Below, piece after piece: positions 36,638-46,849 of a stretch of 56,328 nucleotides of DNA. This stretch comes from Shewanella sp. TC10. Its GTDB lineage: Bacteria > Pseudomonadota > Gammaproteobacteria > Enterobacterales > Shewanellaceae. Numbering within the stretch: position 1 is the first letter of the stretch; each line of letters opens with the position of its first letter. The notes below the pieces were generated by a model. It saw only the letters and a list, made by a program, of their open reading frames with translations, made no database searches and was not told the origin of the DNA. The DNA lies in the NCBI RefSeq assembly GCF_009663145.1, contig NZ_VKHR01000006.1, positions 57,662 through 113,989 of the forward strand. The letters run 5' to 3'. The translations under genes were made by a program, and so were the position numbers.

Positions 36638-38206
36638 TTACTTTCCATGACCATCAACGTCAGAAGCCTGTACAGCATCTCCAGAATCATTACCCCAAGC
36701 GTTTCGCTCATAGGTTATAACTGCTGCGAGTTGTTGCGGTGTGAGTAGAGAGCCAAATGCCTGCATTGCAGTACCAGCCTTACCATTAACGACAACCTCA
36801 ATATGACCTTCAACAGGTCCTGTAATCGCTGGGCTGCCGATTAATGAAGGGAAAGCACCAGGTAAACCTGTGCCAGCGGCTTGGTGACATGCGGCGCAAT
36901 TACTCATATAGACTTGCTCACCCATGGTCATTAGTTCTTCCATGGTTAAATCATCAAGTACGACTTCTGCTTTTGCTTCTTCTACCACTTCGGTAACAGC
37001 TTCAGTTGCAGCTTGTTCTACTTGCTCAGCGGTTGCTGGTAATGTCACAGGGGTTGCACTGTCACTCGCAGGGCCTGATTCAGCAGTTGAACCGCCGCCA
37101 TTAATATCAGCTGCTTGTACAACATCACCTGAGTTATTACCCCAAGCATTTCGCTCGTAAGTTACAACAGCTGCAATTTCTGTCGCAGTAAGCTGTTTAG
37201 CAAATGCTTGCATCGCAGTGCCAGCTTTACCATTGACCACAATATCAACATGATCGCTAACAGGGCCTTTAATCAGTGGACTACCAATCAGAGATGGGAA
37301 TACACCAGGAAGACCAGCACCGTTTGGTTGGTGACATGCGGCGCAAACGCCCATATAGACTTGCTCACCTTGAGCCATTAACTCGTCATATGTGAGTGTT
37401 TGCGAAAGTGAAGCTTCAGCTGCTGCTTTGGCATCGGCGGCTAGCTGCTTTTGGTCAAGCAACCATTGCTCATAATCGGCTTCGGAAACGGCTTCAACCA
37501 CGATAGGCATAAAGCCATGATCTTTGCCGCACAACTCGGCACATTGGCCGCGGTAGGTTCCGACTTTATCGATTTTTGTCCATGCTTCATTAATGAAACC
37601 AGGGTTGGCATCTTTTTTAACCGCAAATGCAGGTACCCACCATGAGTGAATAACATCATCACTGGTCATCAAGAATCGAACTTTACGGTTAATTGGTAAT
37701 ACGAGAGGTTTATCGACTTCTAATAAGTAAGTTTCAGTTTTTTCCGCAGCGCCTCGGATTTGATCTGCAGGCGTTGAGAGTAAACTGAAAAACTCGACAT
37801 CTTCGTTGAAATAGCTGTAATGCCACTTCCACTGAGAGCCAGTCACTTTGATGGTTAAATCTGCATCGCTAGGATCTTCCATAGCAATCAGAGTTTTGGT
37901 GGCAGGAATTGCCATACCGATAAGGATGATAAATGGCACGACTGTCCATGCAATTTCAACCTTGGTACTGTCATGAAAATCAGCCGGCACAGCACCTTTT
38001 GATTTTCTGTGATAGATCATTGAGTAAATCATGATCCCAAAGACCACAACACCAATCGCACAACAGATATATAGAATAATCATATGGAGGTCATAAACCT
38101 TACCACTGATTTCTGTCACGCCTTGCGTCATGTTAAGCGGCATATCAGCCGCAGCAAGCGGCACTGCAAATAACAGCACCATTAATCCATACAACAATCG
38201 CTTCAC
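36638..38206 (-). CDS. coxB: Cytochrome c oxidase subunit II with two fused cytochrome c domains
   Basis: This 522-aa caa3-type subunit II has a signal peptide and two transmembrane helices. The CuA domain has HSWWVPAFAV and CAELCGKDHGFMPIVV. Two tandem C-terminal cytochrome c domains have CAACH motifs at about residues 287 and 435, each followed by GxGLPGxFPSLIGSP and a TAMQAF methionine region. They are separated by an Ala/Glu-rich linker (TEAVTEVVEEAKAEV). The two domains are so alike that they clearly arose by in-gene duplication. CuA passes electrons from cytochrome c to subunit I; the second heme domain may add an extra electron entry or storage site. It is the first gene of the cox operon. 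Confidence 0.96.
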   Translation of the reverse strand: MKRLLYGLMVLLFAVPLAAADMPLNMTQGVTEISGKVYDLHMIILYICCAIGVVVFGIMIYSMIYHRKSKGAVPADFHDSTKVEIAWTVVPFIILIGMAIPATKTLIAMEDPSDADLTIKVTGSQWKWHYSYFNEDVEFFSLLSTPADQIRGAAEKTETYLLEVDKPLVLPINRKVRFLMTSDDVIHSWWVPAFAVKKDANPGFINEAWTKIDKVGTYRGQCAELCGKDHGFMPIVVEAVSEADYEQWLLDQKQLAADAKAAAEASLSQTLTYDELMAQGEQVYMGVCAACHQPNGAGLPGVFPSLIGSPLIKGPVSDHVDIVVNGKAGTAMQAFAKQLTATEIAAVVTYERNAWGNNSGDVVQAADINGGGSTAESGPASDSATPVTLPATAEQVEQAATEAVTEVVEEAKAEVVLDDLTMEELMTMGEQVYMSNCAACHQAAGTGLPGAFPSLIGSPAITGPVEGHIEVVVNGKAGTAMQAFGSLLTPQQLAAVITYERNAWGNDSGDAVQASDVDGHGK

Positions 38207-38603
38207 AAGACCACTCCTCTGCCAATTGCGATTTGCAATAACAACAAGGAAAAGTCACACAGTAATACTCTGCTCTATGCAAACTTCTCTATTCCCGAAA
38301 AAGTTTGATCACTTCAAAGTACACGGTGGCTGCGAGTATCAATACTCGATTATTCTATTGGTTTATGGTGGCCACACTTGTACCTAATACTGAACTTTTC
38401 AATTCTTAAATTGACGCTTTTTATTCAAGGCTTTCTATACCGCATGGTACCAGCACAATCTTTACAGCGTTTTGTAGCTTTTTATAGTTTTACTAACTCA
38501 AGAGTGACAGCAAATTGTTACCCTCTTGTTAACTACATTACTTGGAGATTAAATATTGATCAAGATCACTTTATCATCTAATTTGCTGAAAAAAGGCGTA
38601 AAA
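38207..38603. other. Intergenic region upstream of the cox operon
   Basis: About 400 bp between coxB and the sulA terminator. Small open frames here lack ribosome sites and are not called. The cox promoter should lie here, but I see no site I can name. Confidence 0.45.
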
Positions 38604-38633
38604 AAAAGCCCTTCACACTCGTGAAGGGCTTTT
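38604..38633 (-). terminator. Intrinsic terminator of lexA-sulA
   Basis: A perfect stem AAAAGCCCTTCAC / GTGAAGGGCTTTT with an ACTC loop, 16 bp past the sulA stop codon on the minus strand. Confidence 0.88.
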
Positions 38634-38648
38634 CTAAGAGAGGTAGGC

Positions 38649-39161
38649 TTAATGAAAAGCTGACAAATTTAATCTTGTTGGCGTCGCAGGAGCATTGTCC
38701 ACCATGTGCTCATCATGTAAGTGAGTATTTACATCTTCAATGATAACGCCTTGGGCAAGAGCACTTTTGGCAACTAACTGAATACGACGATTATCACGCG
38801 CATCTAATGGCGTTGTCCATGTGATAACTGCACTGGATGTACCACTGGTTAATGCTTTTTCCATTGCCCACAGTGTTTCCACTTCGTCTTTGGTGTGAAC
38901 AAGTAATACTCGATCCATACGAACATTTGCATTAGCCAGTATTTGTTTGTAGCCAATATGTGGAGGATTAATCAAAACAATCCAACGACCTTGCTGACTG
39001 AGTACGGCTAATTGACCACAAAGCTGAGTTAGTTCAGTTAACCCTTGATTGGCACTTTGTTTGGTTTCAATACCTTGTTTTACCGGTGCTGTTGCCGATG
39101 CCATATCCATCCATAATCCCGGATGACGTGGTGCATTACCTAATAATGTGTTCATAACCAA
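38649..39161 (-). CDS. sulA: SulA-like SOS cell division inhibitor
   Basis: This 170-aa cytoplasmic protein of the SulA/RecA-like fold is encoded directly behind lexA with a 10-bp overlap. Typical text is [42 protein letters not shown]-like [14 protein letters not shown], and [20 protein letters not shown]. In the family, SulA blocks FtsZ polymerisation during DNA damage until degraded by Lon. Co-transcription with lexA puts it under the two SOS boxes upstream. The C-terminal tail ([25 protein letters not shown], short) is divergent from enteric SulA. Confidence 0.88.
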   Translation of the reverse strand: MVMNTLLGNAPRHPGLWMDMASATAPVKQGIETKQSANQGLTELTQLCGQLAVLSQQGRWIVLINPPHIGYKQILANANVRMDRVLLVHTKDEVETLWAMEKALTSGTSSAVITWTTPLDARDNRRIQLVAKSALAQGVIIEDVNTHLHDEHMVDNAPATPTRLNLSAFH

Positions 39162-39769
39162 CCTCCATTACGAATAACGCCAACAGCAAGTCCTTCAATT
39201 GTCAGACTCTGGCAAGTTAAATCTACTTTAATCGGCGAATACTGTTCATTTTCTGCGTGGAGATAAACAAGATTACCTTTCTTTTCAAAACGTTTTACGG
39301 TGACATCATCATCAACACGAGCAACAACGACTTGGCCATTTTTAGCTTGCTGCATTTTATGTACAGCCAGTAAGTCACCTTCAATAATACCAATGTCTTT
39401 CATACTGTCGCCACGAACGCGTAATAGGAAATTAGCATTAGGTTTGAACATTTCAGGATCAACTTGAAAGTATTGTTCAACATGTTCCATTGCTAGGATA
39501 GGTTCACCCGCTGCAACTTGACCGATTAGAGGTAAGCCTTCTTCAACTTCCTCTTCTTCCTGAACCATGCGGATACCGCGCGAAGTGCCAGGGATGATTT
39601 CGATACAACCTTTCTTCGCAAGTGCTTTTAAATGCTCTTCTGCAGCATTGGCACTTTTAAAGCCTAATCTAGTGGCAATTTCTGCACGAGTGGGTGGCAT
39701 ACCTGTCTCAGCAATATTGCATTTAATTAGTTCTAGAATTTCAGCTTGTCGTGGCGTTAAAGGTCTCAT
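39152..39769 (-). CDS. lexA: LexA repressor
   Basis: This 205-aa SOS repressor has an N-terminal winged helix ([12 protein letters not shown], then [15 protein letters not shown]). The self-cleavage site is Ala87-Gly88 in GQVAAGEPI, with catalytic Ser122 in [10 protein letters not shown] and Lys159 in DDVTVKRFE. It binds SOS boxes, and RecA-stimulated autocleavage releases them. Two perfect CTGT-N8-ACAG boxes lie just upstream, so it is autoregulated. It is in an operon with sulA. Confidence 0.98.
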   Translation of the reverse strand: MRPLTPRQAEILELIKCNIAETGMPPTRAEIATRLGFKSANAAEEHLKALAKKGCIEIIPGTSRGIRMVQEEEEVEEGLPLIGQVAAGEPILAMEHVEQYFQVDPEMFKPNANFLLRVRGDSMKDIGIIEGDLLAVHKMQQAKNGQVVVARVDDDVTVKRFEKKGNLVYLHAENEQYSPIKVDLTCQSLTIEGLAVGVIRNGGWL

Positions 39770-39777
39770 GTTGATTC

Positions 39778-39793
39778 CTGTTTTTTTATACAG
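39778..39793 (-). promoter_or_regulatory. LexA (SOS) box 1
   Basis: CTGTATAAAAAAACAG on the minus strand matches CTGT-N8-ACAG exactly and sits 8 bp before the lexA start codon. Confidence 0.88.
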
Positions 39794-39796
39794 TGA

Positions 39797-39812
39797 CTGT
39801 CATTATATACAG
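39797..39812 (-). promoter_or_regulatory. LexA (SOS) box 2
   Basis: CTGTATATAATGACAG on the minus strand matches CTGT-N8-ACAG exactly, 3 bp from box 1. TATAAT inside the box can be the -10 element of the lexA promoter. Confidence 0.9.
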
Positions 39813-40150
39813 TATTCGAGGTCGTGCAAGTATTAACCAATGAAATTTCGCTAATAAGCTTATAAAGCTATGAGCTTGCAATGTTGCTGTTAAGTTTTAT
39901 TTTTTAAAAACAGTCTCTTGAGTTTGGGGTTTGATTGTTGGTTTTCTTTTTTGGAAACTTTGTCTAATGGGCTTAAACAGTGTTTTTGTATTGATACAGT
40001 ATATTTATACAGTACTGTTGATGATTTCTGATAAGCATAAACACGCAACTTAATTACTTATCTATTAATTGGGTTGGAGGGGCTAATTGCTGATCAATTG
40101 TTAACTACATTACAGCAGGATAGTGAATCCCATCTAGATTCTGGTATCCT
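39813..40150. other. Intergenic region between lexA and plsB
   Basis: About 340 bp. It holds the lexA and plsB promoters. TACAGTATATTTATACAGTACTG near 39997-40019 is a broken palindrome resembling SOS-box halves but is not a full match. Confidence 0.45.
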
Positions 40151-42607
40151 ATGCGCAATAAATCGTTGTTGATAATGCGAATACTCATGCTAAAACCAGA
40201 CTCTATCATTGCTAAATCGTTGCGTTGGATCCAGAAACTCATGGTACACAGTGTCGTTGTGCCTGAAGATCCGTTCGCTGACTTAAACTTAGATCGTGAC
40301 AAGCCAGTGGTCTATGTCATGAAGACAGAATCGCTGAGTGATATCGCGGCGCTAAATGAAATTACCGCAAAGTATGATCTCCCTAGTCCCTATGAACGAC
40401 TGGACATTGACGGATTAAATACACCCAGAATTGTGTGTGTTGAAGGCCGTAAACCCCTGTTTGGTAAACGCCATAGTGGTGAGAAATTCGTTGCAAACTT
40501 CACTAAATTACTCGACTTACATCAAAAGAATAAAGAGTTAGATATTCAATTGGTGCCTGTTAGCCTTTATTGGGGACGCATTCCTGGTAAAGAAGATGAC
40601 ACTATGACTGCAGCGGTTTTTGAACGTGAAAACCCAACTTGGCTACGTAAGTGGCTAATGATTTTATTTCTAGGTCGTCATAATTTTATCCAATTCTCTA
40701 ACGCGATGTCGTTGCGTTATATGGCAGATGAGCACGGTACAGATGTCAGTATTGCTCATAAGCTAATTCGTGTTGCTCGTGTTCATTTCAGACGTCAGCG
40801 CAAAGTCATGACAGGGCCGCAGCTGCCGAATCGTCAGGCTATGTTTAACTCGTTGCTAAAATCTGAATCTATTACTAAAGCGATTCAAGAAGAAGCGGCG
40901 AATAAAAAAATATCTGAAGAAAAAGCCCGTGAAAAAGCCATTGAGTACCTCGATGAAATTGCAGCTGATTATTCAGATAACCTTATTCGCATCGCTGAGC
41001 GCTTTTTAACTTGGCTGTGGAACAAGTTATACAGTGGCATCAGTATTAAGAGTGCTGAGCAAGTTCGTAAGCTACACCATGATGGCCATGAGATTGTTTA
41101 TGTACCTTGTCATCGAAGTCACATGGATTACCTATTATTATCTTACATCCTTTACTACCAAGGTATGGTTCCACCGCATATTGCCGCAGGCATTAACTTA
41201 AACTTCTGGCCTGCAGGGCCAATGTTCCGTCGTGGTGGTGCCTTCTTTATTCGTCGTAGTTTTAACGGTAATAAACTCTATACCGCTGTGTTCCGCGAAT
41301 ATTTAGATCAGCTTTTTGCTAAAGGCTATTCAGTTGAATACTTCACTGAGGGTGGTCGTTCTCGTACTGGTCGTTTACTCGCGCCGAAAACAGGTATGTT
41401 AGCCATGACCGTGAACAGCGTACTTCGCGGCATTGAGCGTCCTGTAACCTTAGTCCCAGTTTATTTAGGTTACGATCACGTAATGGAAGTATCGACTTAT
41501 CACAAAGAGTTAAGTGGTAAGAAAAAACAGAAAGAATCTGTTTGGCAGGTATTTGGTGCATTGCGTAAATTAGGTAACTTTGGCCAAGGTTATGTGAACT
41601 TTGGCGAACCGATTAACGTGCAGCAATTCTTAAACCAACAAGCGCCAGAGTGGCGTGAGGAAATTGCTCAAGATCCTGAGCAAAAACCGACTTGGTTAAC
41701 ACCTGCAGTAAATACGTTAGCCAACAAAGTGATGACTAATATCAACAGTGCTGCAGCGGCAAGTTCTGTTACCTTAACCAGTATGGTGTTATTGGCTTCT
41801 GAGCAAAATGCATTAGAGCGCAGTGAGCTTGAAAGCCAGTTAGGCTTATACTTAAAGTTATTGAAAGATGTGCCTTACACTGGCTATACCTCGGTTGCCG
41901 AAGGGACACCAAGTGATTTGGTTGAACAGTGTTTATCGCTTAAAAAGTTTACTTCTACATCAGATCAATTGGGCGAAATTATTGCCATTGAAGAACACGC
42001 TGTTATTGCGATGAGCTATTATCGCAATAACATCATTCATTTAATGGCTGTACCTTCACTCATCGCTAGTTGCTTAGTCCAATATGAAGAGCATAGTCGT
42101 GAGCGCATTCACAGCATAGTTAATGATTTTTACCCATTACTGAAAGCTGAATTGTTCATGGGTATTGAAGATTTACCGGCTTATATCGATCATGTTTTAG
42201 ACTTGTTTGTGGAGCAAGGTTTGATCAGCGGCACTGATGAGTTTGAAGTCAATCAAGGTAATATTACCCAGTTAATGCTATTGTCTGAAACTGTCAGTGA
42301 GACATTACAACGTTACGCGATTATCTTTAATTTATTGGCTTACAAGCCGGATATTGAACGTTCAGATCTAGAAAGCGCGAGCCACATGTTAGCTCAGCGT
42401 TTAGGTGCTTTACACGGAATTACTGCGCCAGAGTTTTATGATAAAAAACTCTACAATAATTTGAGTGTAAAATTAAAAGAATTAGGGCACTTGTCGGGTA
42501 GTGACAATCAATTTGCTGTCATCCGAATTCGTGACCATGCCAATGGCATGTTGCGATTATCTGTTCGTAAAACCATAGTCGATAGTGTGACTATGGAACA
42601 TGGGTAA
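40151..42607 (+). CDS. plsB: Glycerol-3-phosphate acyltransferase PlsB
   Basis: This 818-aa inner-membrane-associated enzyme catalyses the first step of phospholipid synthesis: acyl-CoA or acyl-ACP plus glycerol-3-phosphate to lysophosphatidate. The acyltransferase core has block I HRSHMD (HX4D, near residue 323), block [14 protein letters not shown], block [15 protein letters not shown] and block [12 protein letters not shown]. Length is close to E. coli PlsB (807 aa). The exact start is uncertain: ATGs at 40151, 40175 and 40187 are all in frame with no strong ribosome site. It stands next to lexA as in enteric bacteria and is probably co-transcribed with the permease 11 bp downstream. Confidence 0.96.
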   Translation: MRNKSLLIMRILMLKPDSIIAKSLRWIQKLMVHSVVVPEDPFADLNLDRDKPVVYVMKTESLSDIAALNEITAKYDLPSPYERLDIDGLNTPRIVCVEGRKPLFGKRHSGEKFVANFTKLLDLHQKNKELDIQLVPVSLYWGRIPGKEDDTMTAAVFERENPTWLRKWLMILFLGRHNFIQFSNAMSLRYMADEHGTDVSIAHKLIRVARVHFRRQRKVMTGPQLPNRQAMFNSLLKSESITKAIQEEAANKKISEEKAREKAIEYLDEIAADYSDNLIRIAERFLTWLWNKLYSGISIKSAEQVRKLHHDGHEIVYVPCHRSHMDYLLLSYILYYQGMVPPHIAAGINLNFWPAGPMFRRGGAFFIRRSFNGNKLYTAVFREYLDQLFAKGYSVEYFTEGGRSRTGRLLAPKTGMLAMTVNSVLRGIERPVTLVPVYLGYDHVMEVSTYHKELSGKKKQKESVWQVFGALRKLGNFGQGYVNFGEPINVQQFLNQQAPEWREEIAQDPEQKPTWLTPAVNTLANKVMTNINSAAAASSVTLTSMVLLASEQNALERSELESQLGLYLKLLKDVPYTGYTSVAEGTPSDLVEQCLSLKKFTSTSDQLGEIIAIEEHAVIAMSYYRNNIIHLMAVPSLIASCLVQYEEHSRERIHSIVNDFYPLLKAELFMGIEDLPAYIDHVLDLFVEQGLISGTDEFEVNQGNITQLMLLSETVSETLQRYAIIFNLLAYKPDIERSDLESASHMLAQRLGALHGITAPEFYDKKLYNNLSVKLKELGHLSGSDNQFAVIRIRDHANGMLRLSVRKTIVDSVTMEHG

Positions 42608-42618
42608 CGAATAACTTT

Positions 42619-43863
42619 ATGAGTTCAACACAAACGCAGCCACAAAATAAATCTTTGTTAGGCGGCGCAATGATCATTGCTGGTACCACTGTTGGTGCTG
42701 GTATGTTTTCCCTTCCAGTTGTGAGTGCTGGCATGTGGTTTGGCTATTCTATTGCCATACTGGTCGGTATTTGGTTCTGTATGTTGGTTTCAGGTTTAAT
42801 GCTACTTGAAACCAATCTACATTTTAAACCAGGGGACAGTTTTGATACGTTAACTAAAGTCACTTTAGGCCAGTTCTGGCGTATTGTTAACGGCCTATCA
42901 ATTACCTTCGTATTATATATTCTGACTTATGCGTACATAAGTGGCGGTGGCTCCATTGTGAATCACACTTTGTCAGGTATGGGGATCCATTTACCCCAAA
43001 GTATTGCTGGCTTAGTGTTCGCGCTTGTACTTGCTGCTATTGTGATGATCAGTACCAAGGTCGTTGACCGTATTACCACGATTATGCTGGGTGGTATGAT
43101 CATTACCTTCTTCCTAGCGGTAGGTAATTTACTGATTGATGTTGATAGCGTTAAGTTATTAGTGCCAGATGGTGAAGCGAGTTTCGCTCCTTATATTTTA
43201 GCCGCTATTCCCTTCGGTTTAACCAGTTTTGGTTACCACGGGAATGTGCCAAGCTTGGTCAAGTATTACGGCAAACAACCTAGCCTTATTATTAAAGCTA
43301 TTTGCATCGGAACCTTCATTGCACTCGTCATTTATAGCTGCTGGTTAGTAGCAACTATGGGGAATATTCCTCGCAGTCAATTCAGCGATATTATTGCCCA
43401 AGGCGGTAATATGGGCGTGTTAGTTGGCGCCTTGTCCGATGTAATGTCTAATGCATGGCTTAATACCATGCTGACTCTATTTGCCAATTTAGCCGTCGCG
43501 TCATCATTCTTAGGGGTTACATTAGGTTTATTCGATTATCTTGCTGATTTATTTGGTTTTGATGAGTCTAGTAATGGCCGAATTAAAACTGCAGCTGTGA
43601 CCTTTATTCCACCAACTGTGCTGGGTTTACTGTTTCCAAATGGCTTTTTAATGGCCATTGGGTTTGCAGCATTAGCAGCCACGATTTGGGCGGCAATTGT
43701 ACCAGCCATGATGGCTTATAAATCACGTAAGATGTTCCCTGATGAGAACAGTTTCCGTGTGCCAGGTGGCACTCCATTAGTGGTGGTGGTGATTCTATTC
43801 GGTGTGTTAACTGCAGCTTGTCATTTACTCGCAATGGCTGATTTATTACCCGTTTATAAATAG
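42619..43863 (+). CDS. Aromatic amino acid permease (TyrP/Mtr-like, HAAAP family)
   Basis: This 414-aa inner-membrane transporter has eleven transmembrane helices. The N-terminal GGAMIIAGTTVGAGMFSLPV is the hallmark of the hydroxy/aromatic amino acid permease family. GLTSFGYHGNVPSLVKYYG in the middle is also conserved. It is a proton symporter for tyrosine or tryptophan in known members; substrate preference here is not decided. It lies 11 bp behind plsB and ends in a terminator. Confidence 0.92.
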   Translation: MSSTQTQPQNKSLLGGAMIIAGTTVGAGMFSLPVVSAGMWFGYSIAILVGIWFCMLVSGLMLLETNLHFKPGDSFDTLTKVTLGQFWRIVNGLSITFVLYILTYAYISGGGSIVNHTLSGMGIHLPQSIAGLVFALVLAAIVMISTKVVDRITTIMLGGMIITFFLAVGNLLIDVDSVKLLVPDGEASFAPYILAAIPFGLTSFGYHGNVPSLVKYYGKQPSLIIKAICIGTFIALVIYSCWLVATMGNIPRSQFSDIIAQGGNMGVLVGALSDVMSNAWLNTMLTLFANLAVASSFLGVTLGLFDYLADLFGFDESSNGRIKTAAVTFIPPTVLGLLFPNGFLMAIGFAALAATIWAAIVPAMMAYKSRKMFPDENSFRVPGGTPLVVVVILFGVLTAACHLLAMADLLPVYK

Positions 43864-43884
43864 CAAATAGCGAAACCTGTTTAT

Positions 43885-43909
43885 AAAGCCCTCTATTGAG
43901 GGCTTTTTT
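43885..43909. terminator. Intrinsic terminator after the permease, overlapping the AraC gene end
   Basis: AAAGCCCTC / GAGGGCTTT stem with a TATT loop and T-run. The last codons and stop of the convergent AraC-type gene (end at 43893) lie inside it. Confidence 0.85.
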
Positions 43910-44936
43910 GATGCAGCTTCTCAATATACTGAGTTGGAGTTTGACGATGAAGTCGCTGAAAACTTTTACTGAAACTGCGTACACTTGCATAACCTAGTAA
44001 AGCCGAAATCTCACTGACGCTTCTTCCTTCCAGCATGTACTTGATCGCCAAATTTCCCAGAATATAACGCATTAACTCGGTAAAGCTGAATCCGTTTTGC
44101 TGCAAACGCCTTTGCAGTTGTTGGCGTGAAAAACCGCACAAATCTGCCAATGAGTCGACAGTCGGTAACCCATAAAAGCGAATGTAATTGACTAATTCAT
44201 ATAGCACCTTAGGTGTGTCATGGGTTTGCGGCATATTTAAATAAGAGTCGAGCTGATTGAGTGAAATACTGTTGCTGTTATTTTTTCTAATTTGCTGCAG
44301 GGTTGACTGAGAAGATAAAAAATCTTGTTCAGAGCTTATTAAAGAGTCGACGTCCAGCCACACTTCAGTAAGAGGAGCATTCCATGTCACTTTACAGCCA
44401 AAAGCTTGTTCCACTCCAAGCTGGCCCATTGAAGGGCCGCTGAGCATGACTTTTTTGGGTTGGAAGTCTGCTCCGAGAAAATATCGGCAAGTGTTTAGCA
44501 AGGTCAGCGCAACTCTTAATGAATCGTGAGATTTTGCCTTCGAGCTGACGTAATCGTTGCGGTAGCACCACTTAATGATTCTGTTTGATTGTGAACCGTA
44601 ATAGCTGGCTCCTGAATGGAAACAAGCCATAGCATAGTTGATCCGTCTAAAGGTGATGGCTAAATCAGGTGTGGCGAGAAACCAATTATTGGGCAGATTA
44701 AATCGCCCAATATCTAAGTAGTCCTGAATGTTAAGCATGTAGTCACTGTCACCAGTTAGTAACTCAATTTTTGTTAGCCACATCGCGACTTCCGAGAAGG
44801 GAAGAAGAGTCATGGGTTCAAGCATCAGATTGCCTGGTATTGAAAGATCTTTATGAGTGATCTTGTAGCGCTCTTCAACGCCTTGCAGTAAAGGGAGCAC
44901 ACAGCAAACGCGGATAAAAGATACATTAAAAGCCAT
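43893..44936 (-). CDS. AraC-family regulator with arabinose-binding-type N-terminal domain
   Basis: This 347-aa regulator carries the N-terminal domain of the OruR/ArgR-like AraC subgroup (PLSE-like LLPFSEVAMWLTKIELLTGD, then YLDIGRFNL) and a C-terminal AraC HTH: LADLCGFSRQQLQRRLQQNG, then VSEISALLGYASVRSFSKSF and RQTPTQYIE. It diverges from the DUF3302/HlyD pair about 160 bp away and is the obvious candidate for its regulator (inference). Its 3' end overlaps the terminator of the convergent permease gene. Confidence 0.9.
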   Translation of the reverse strand: MAFNVSFIRVCCVLPLLQGVEERYKITHKDLSIPGNLMLEPMTLLPFSEVAMWLTKIELLTGDSDYMLNIQDYLDIGRFNLPNNWFLATPDLAITFRRINYAMACFHSGASYYGSQSNRIIKWCYRNDYVSSKAKSHDSLRVALTLLNTCRYFLGADFQPKKVMLSGPSMGQLGVEQAFGCKVTWNAPLTEVWLDVDSLISSEQDFLSSQSTLQQIRKNNSNSISLNQLDSYLNMPQTHDTPKVLYELVNYIRFYGLPTVDSLADLCGFSRQQLQRRLQQNGFSFTELMRYILGNLAIKYMLEGRSVSEISALLGYASVRSFSKSFQRLHRQTPTQYIEKLHQKSPQ

Positions 44937-45094
44937 GGCAATTTCTCTGGTGGTTTACGGACATCAATATGAAATTTGGGTATCCAATTGAATCAAAAAA
45001 TAACATGTATTGATACGAATGGATACTTGATGTTGTGCTTTGTGGGGCTAAAGGCAAACTATGCAACATCTAAGTTTACCGAGGTGAGATCAAT

Positions 45095-45439
45095 ATGAGT
45101 TTATTCAGTATGCCATTCGTCGATACAGGTGTTGATGCTGCACTTCATGGCGTAGCCTTAGTGGTATTGGTGGGTGTGGTTGCCGCCGCAGCTATTGGCT
45201 TTTGGAAAGTCCATGAGCTGCCAATTGATAAGGCGCACAAAGAAAACCATCAACAGATAGGATTAATTACTGCGCTCACCTGGATAGGGTTTCTGTGGCA
45301 CTGGGTCTGGGTGTTAGCTGTGATGGTGGCCTTTATTGATACCGGCAAAGCACTGAGAAAAATTAGAGACGTATGGCGTGAAAAGGATACTGACGAACCA
45401 GTATCAGCCACTCCCCAAAAAGAGGAGGTTAGCTCATGA
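45095..45439 (+). CDS. DUF3302 inner-membrane protein (YibI/YiaW-like)
   Basis: This 114-aa protein has two transmembrane helices (GVALVVLVGVVAAAAIGFW and WIGFLWHWVWVLAVMVAF) separated by the conserved ELPIDKAHKENHQQ segment of the family. E. coli YibI and YiaW are encoded with HlyD-type partners in the same way. Its stop overlaps the next start (ATGA), so it is coupled to the membrane-fusion protein. The function is unknown, probably a structural partner in an export complex. Confidence 0.85.
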   Translation: MSLFSMPFVDTGVDAALHGVALVVLVGVVAAAAIGFWKVHELPIDKAHKENHQQIGLITALTWIGFLWHWVWVLAVMVAFIDTGKALRKIRDVWREKDTDEPVSATPQKEEVSS

Positions 45440-46659
45440 TTGAAGGTTTAGCCGTATGGGCATTGTTTATTTATATTCTGCGTATGGTGGGTATGCCGTG
45501 GAATAAAGGCACTAAAGCGTTTGCATATTTAGGGGGCACGGGTTGGTTAATGTTCGTGTGGGTTGGTTTATTAAACTATGCGCCTATGGATATTACAGGC
45601 GGTTCTGTCGTGCAATCTCCGCATATTCAGTTACGTCCAGCGTCAACGCAAATTACAGGTAATGTAAAAGGCATTTATGTTGAACCTAATGAAAGGGTCG
45701 TAGCTGGGCAGTTGATCTATGAACTTGATGATGAGCCCTATCAAATTGCTTTGAATAAAGCCTCTGTGGGTAAGCAAACCGCGACAGTCGCATTGTCATT
45801 AGCGAAAGAAGATATCTTGATTGCAGAGAAAGAATTGCAATCGGCAAATTCTGATGAAGCCATCAGTAAAAACCAACTACACGCAGCGAAGAAAGATTTA
45901 GTCTGGAAAGAGACAACGCTAGCTCGTTACGTTGAACAGAACAGTAAAGTCCCTGACACGATTACAGAGAGTCAGTTAGATGAACAGCAAACAGCAGTTG
46001 ATTTAGCCCAAGCCAAAGTGGATGCCTATGTCACTCAAATTGCTAAATCAAAAACTGAAGTCCAGAAAGCTAAGCTCGATATTCAAAAAGCTCACTTAAC
46101 GGTTGATAGCCGTCAGTCAGACTTAGAAAGTGAAATCGAAAATGTGGCGCAAGCACAATGGAATCTAGACAATACCAAGGTTTATGCACCTGCTAATGGT
46201 TATGTGACTAACTTCATTATGCGAGAAGGGCAATATGTTGGTGTTGCGCCGAGAATTCAGATGTATACCGATGAAAAGTATGTATTGATGCGAGTTAATC
46301 ACCAAGCGATACGTAACGTTGAGGTTGGCCAAATGGCGGAGTTTGCATCAGCAGTCTACCCAAGTAAAATTTTCAATGCGGAAGTTGAAGGTATTATTGA
46401 GGCTACTGGAGAGGCGCAAGGTAGTTTATTGGCCCGCGATGACAATGTCAGGCAGACCACAGGGCAAAACATCAATAATAAGCATCACTTTGTACGCTTA
46501 AAACTACAAGAGTCTGCAGATTATGATATCCCAGTAGGATCGGTCGGATTAGCTTGGGTTTCGGGAACTAAGCCTGCTGAATTTATGGGCTTTTTAGATG
46601 TGATACGCGGCATTATTATCCGAATGAAGTCTCAGATTTACTATATCTGGTCTATATAA
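45436..46659 (+). CDS. HlyD-family membrane fusion protein (YibH-like)
   Basis: This 407-aa protein has N-terminal membrane helices (including YLGGTGWLMFVWVGLLNYA), then a biotinyl-lipoyl-like half (GNVKGIYVEPNERVVAGQLI), a long alpha-hairpin coiled coil (residues ~110-240) and the second lipoyl/beta-barrel half (YAPANGYVTNFIMREGQYV). It spans the periplasm as the adaptor of an efflux or secretion system. No ABC or MFS pump is adjacent; with DUF3302 it forms a two-gene unit under the divergent AraC regulator. Confidence 0.88.
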   Translation: MIEGLAVWALFIYILRMVGMPWNKGTKAFAYLGGTGWLMFVWVGLLNYAPMDITGGSVVQSPHIQLRPASTQITGNVKGIYVEPNERVVAGQLIYELDDEPYQIALNKASVGKQTATVALSLAKEDILIAEKELQSANSDEAISKNQLHAAKKDLVWKETTLARYVEQNSKVPDTITESQLDEQQTAVDLAQAKVDAYVTQIAKSKTEVQKAKLDIQKAHLTVDSRQSDLESEIENVAQAQWNLDNTKVYAPANGYVTNFIMREGQYVGVAPRIQMYTDEKYVLMRVNHQAIRNVEVGQMAEFASAVYPSKIFNAEVEGIIEATGEAQGSLLARDDNVRQTTGQNINNKHHFVRLKLQESADYDIPVGSVGLAWVSGTKPAEFMGFLDVIRGIIIRMKSQIYYIWSI

Positions 46660-46705
46660 AGATAAATGTTTAAAGAGTGAATCAGTGAGTTTCAAACGTT
46701 CAATT

Positions 46706-46733
46706 AGCGCCCTTAGATAAGGGCGCTTTTTTT
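46706..46733 (+). terminator. Intrinsic terminator of the HlyD operon
   Basis: A perfect stem AGCGCCCTTA / TAAGGGCGCT with a GA loop and T-run, 46 bp after the HlyD stop codon. Confidence 0.9.
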
Positions 46734-46849
46734 ATGCCAGTAAAGAGTTGTATTTATCGATATTTACCTCGACAGCAGTTAAAAAAACGTCTTAACTATT
46801 AAGTCATGCTCACGTTATTCACCGCTAACTTTTACAAGGATAAGTATAT

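Noticed and set aside
38207..38581. Small plus-strand ORFs upstream of coxB
   Set aside because: No ribosome sites or recognisable domains; probably promoter DNA.
39987..40025. LexA box upstream of plsB
   Set aside because: CTGT-N8-ACTG instead of ACAG; close to the consensus by chance in AT-rich DNA.
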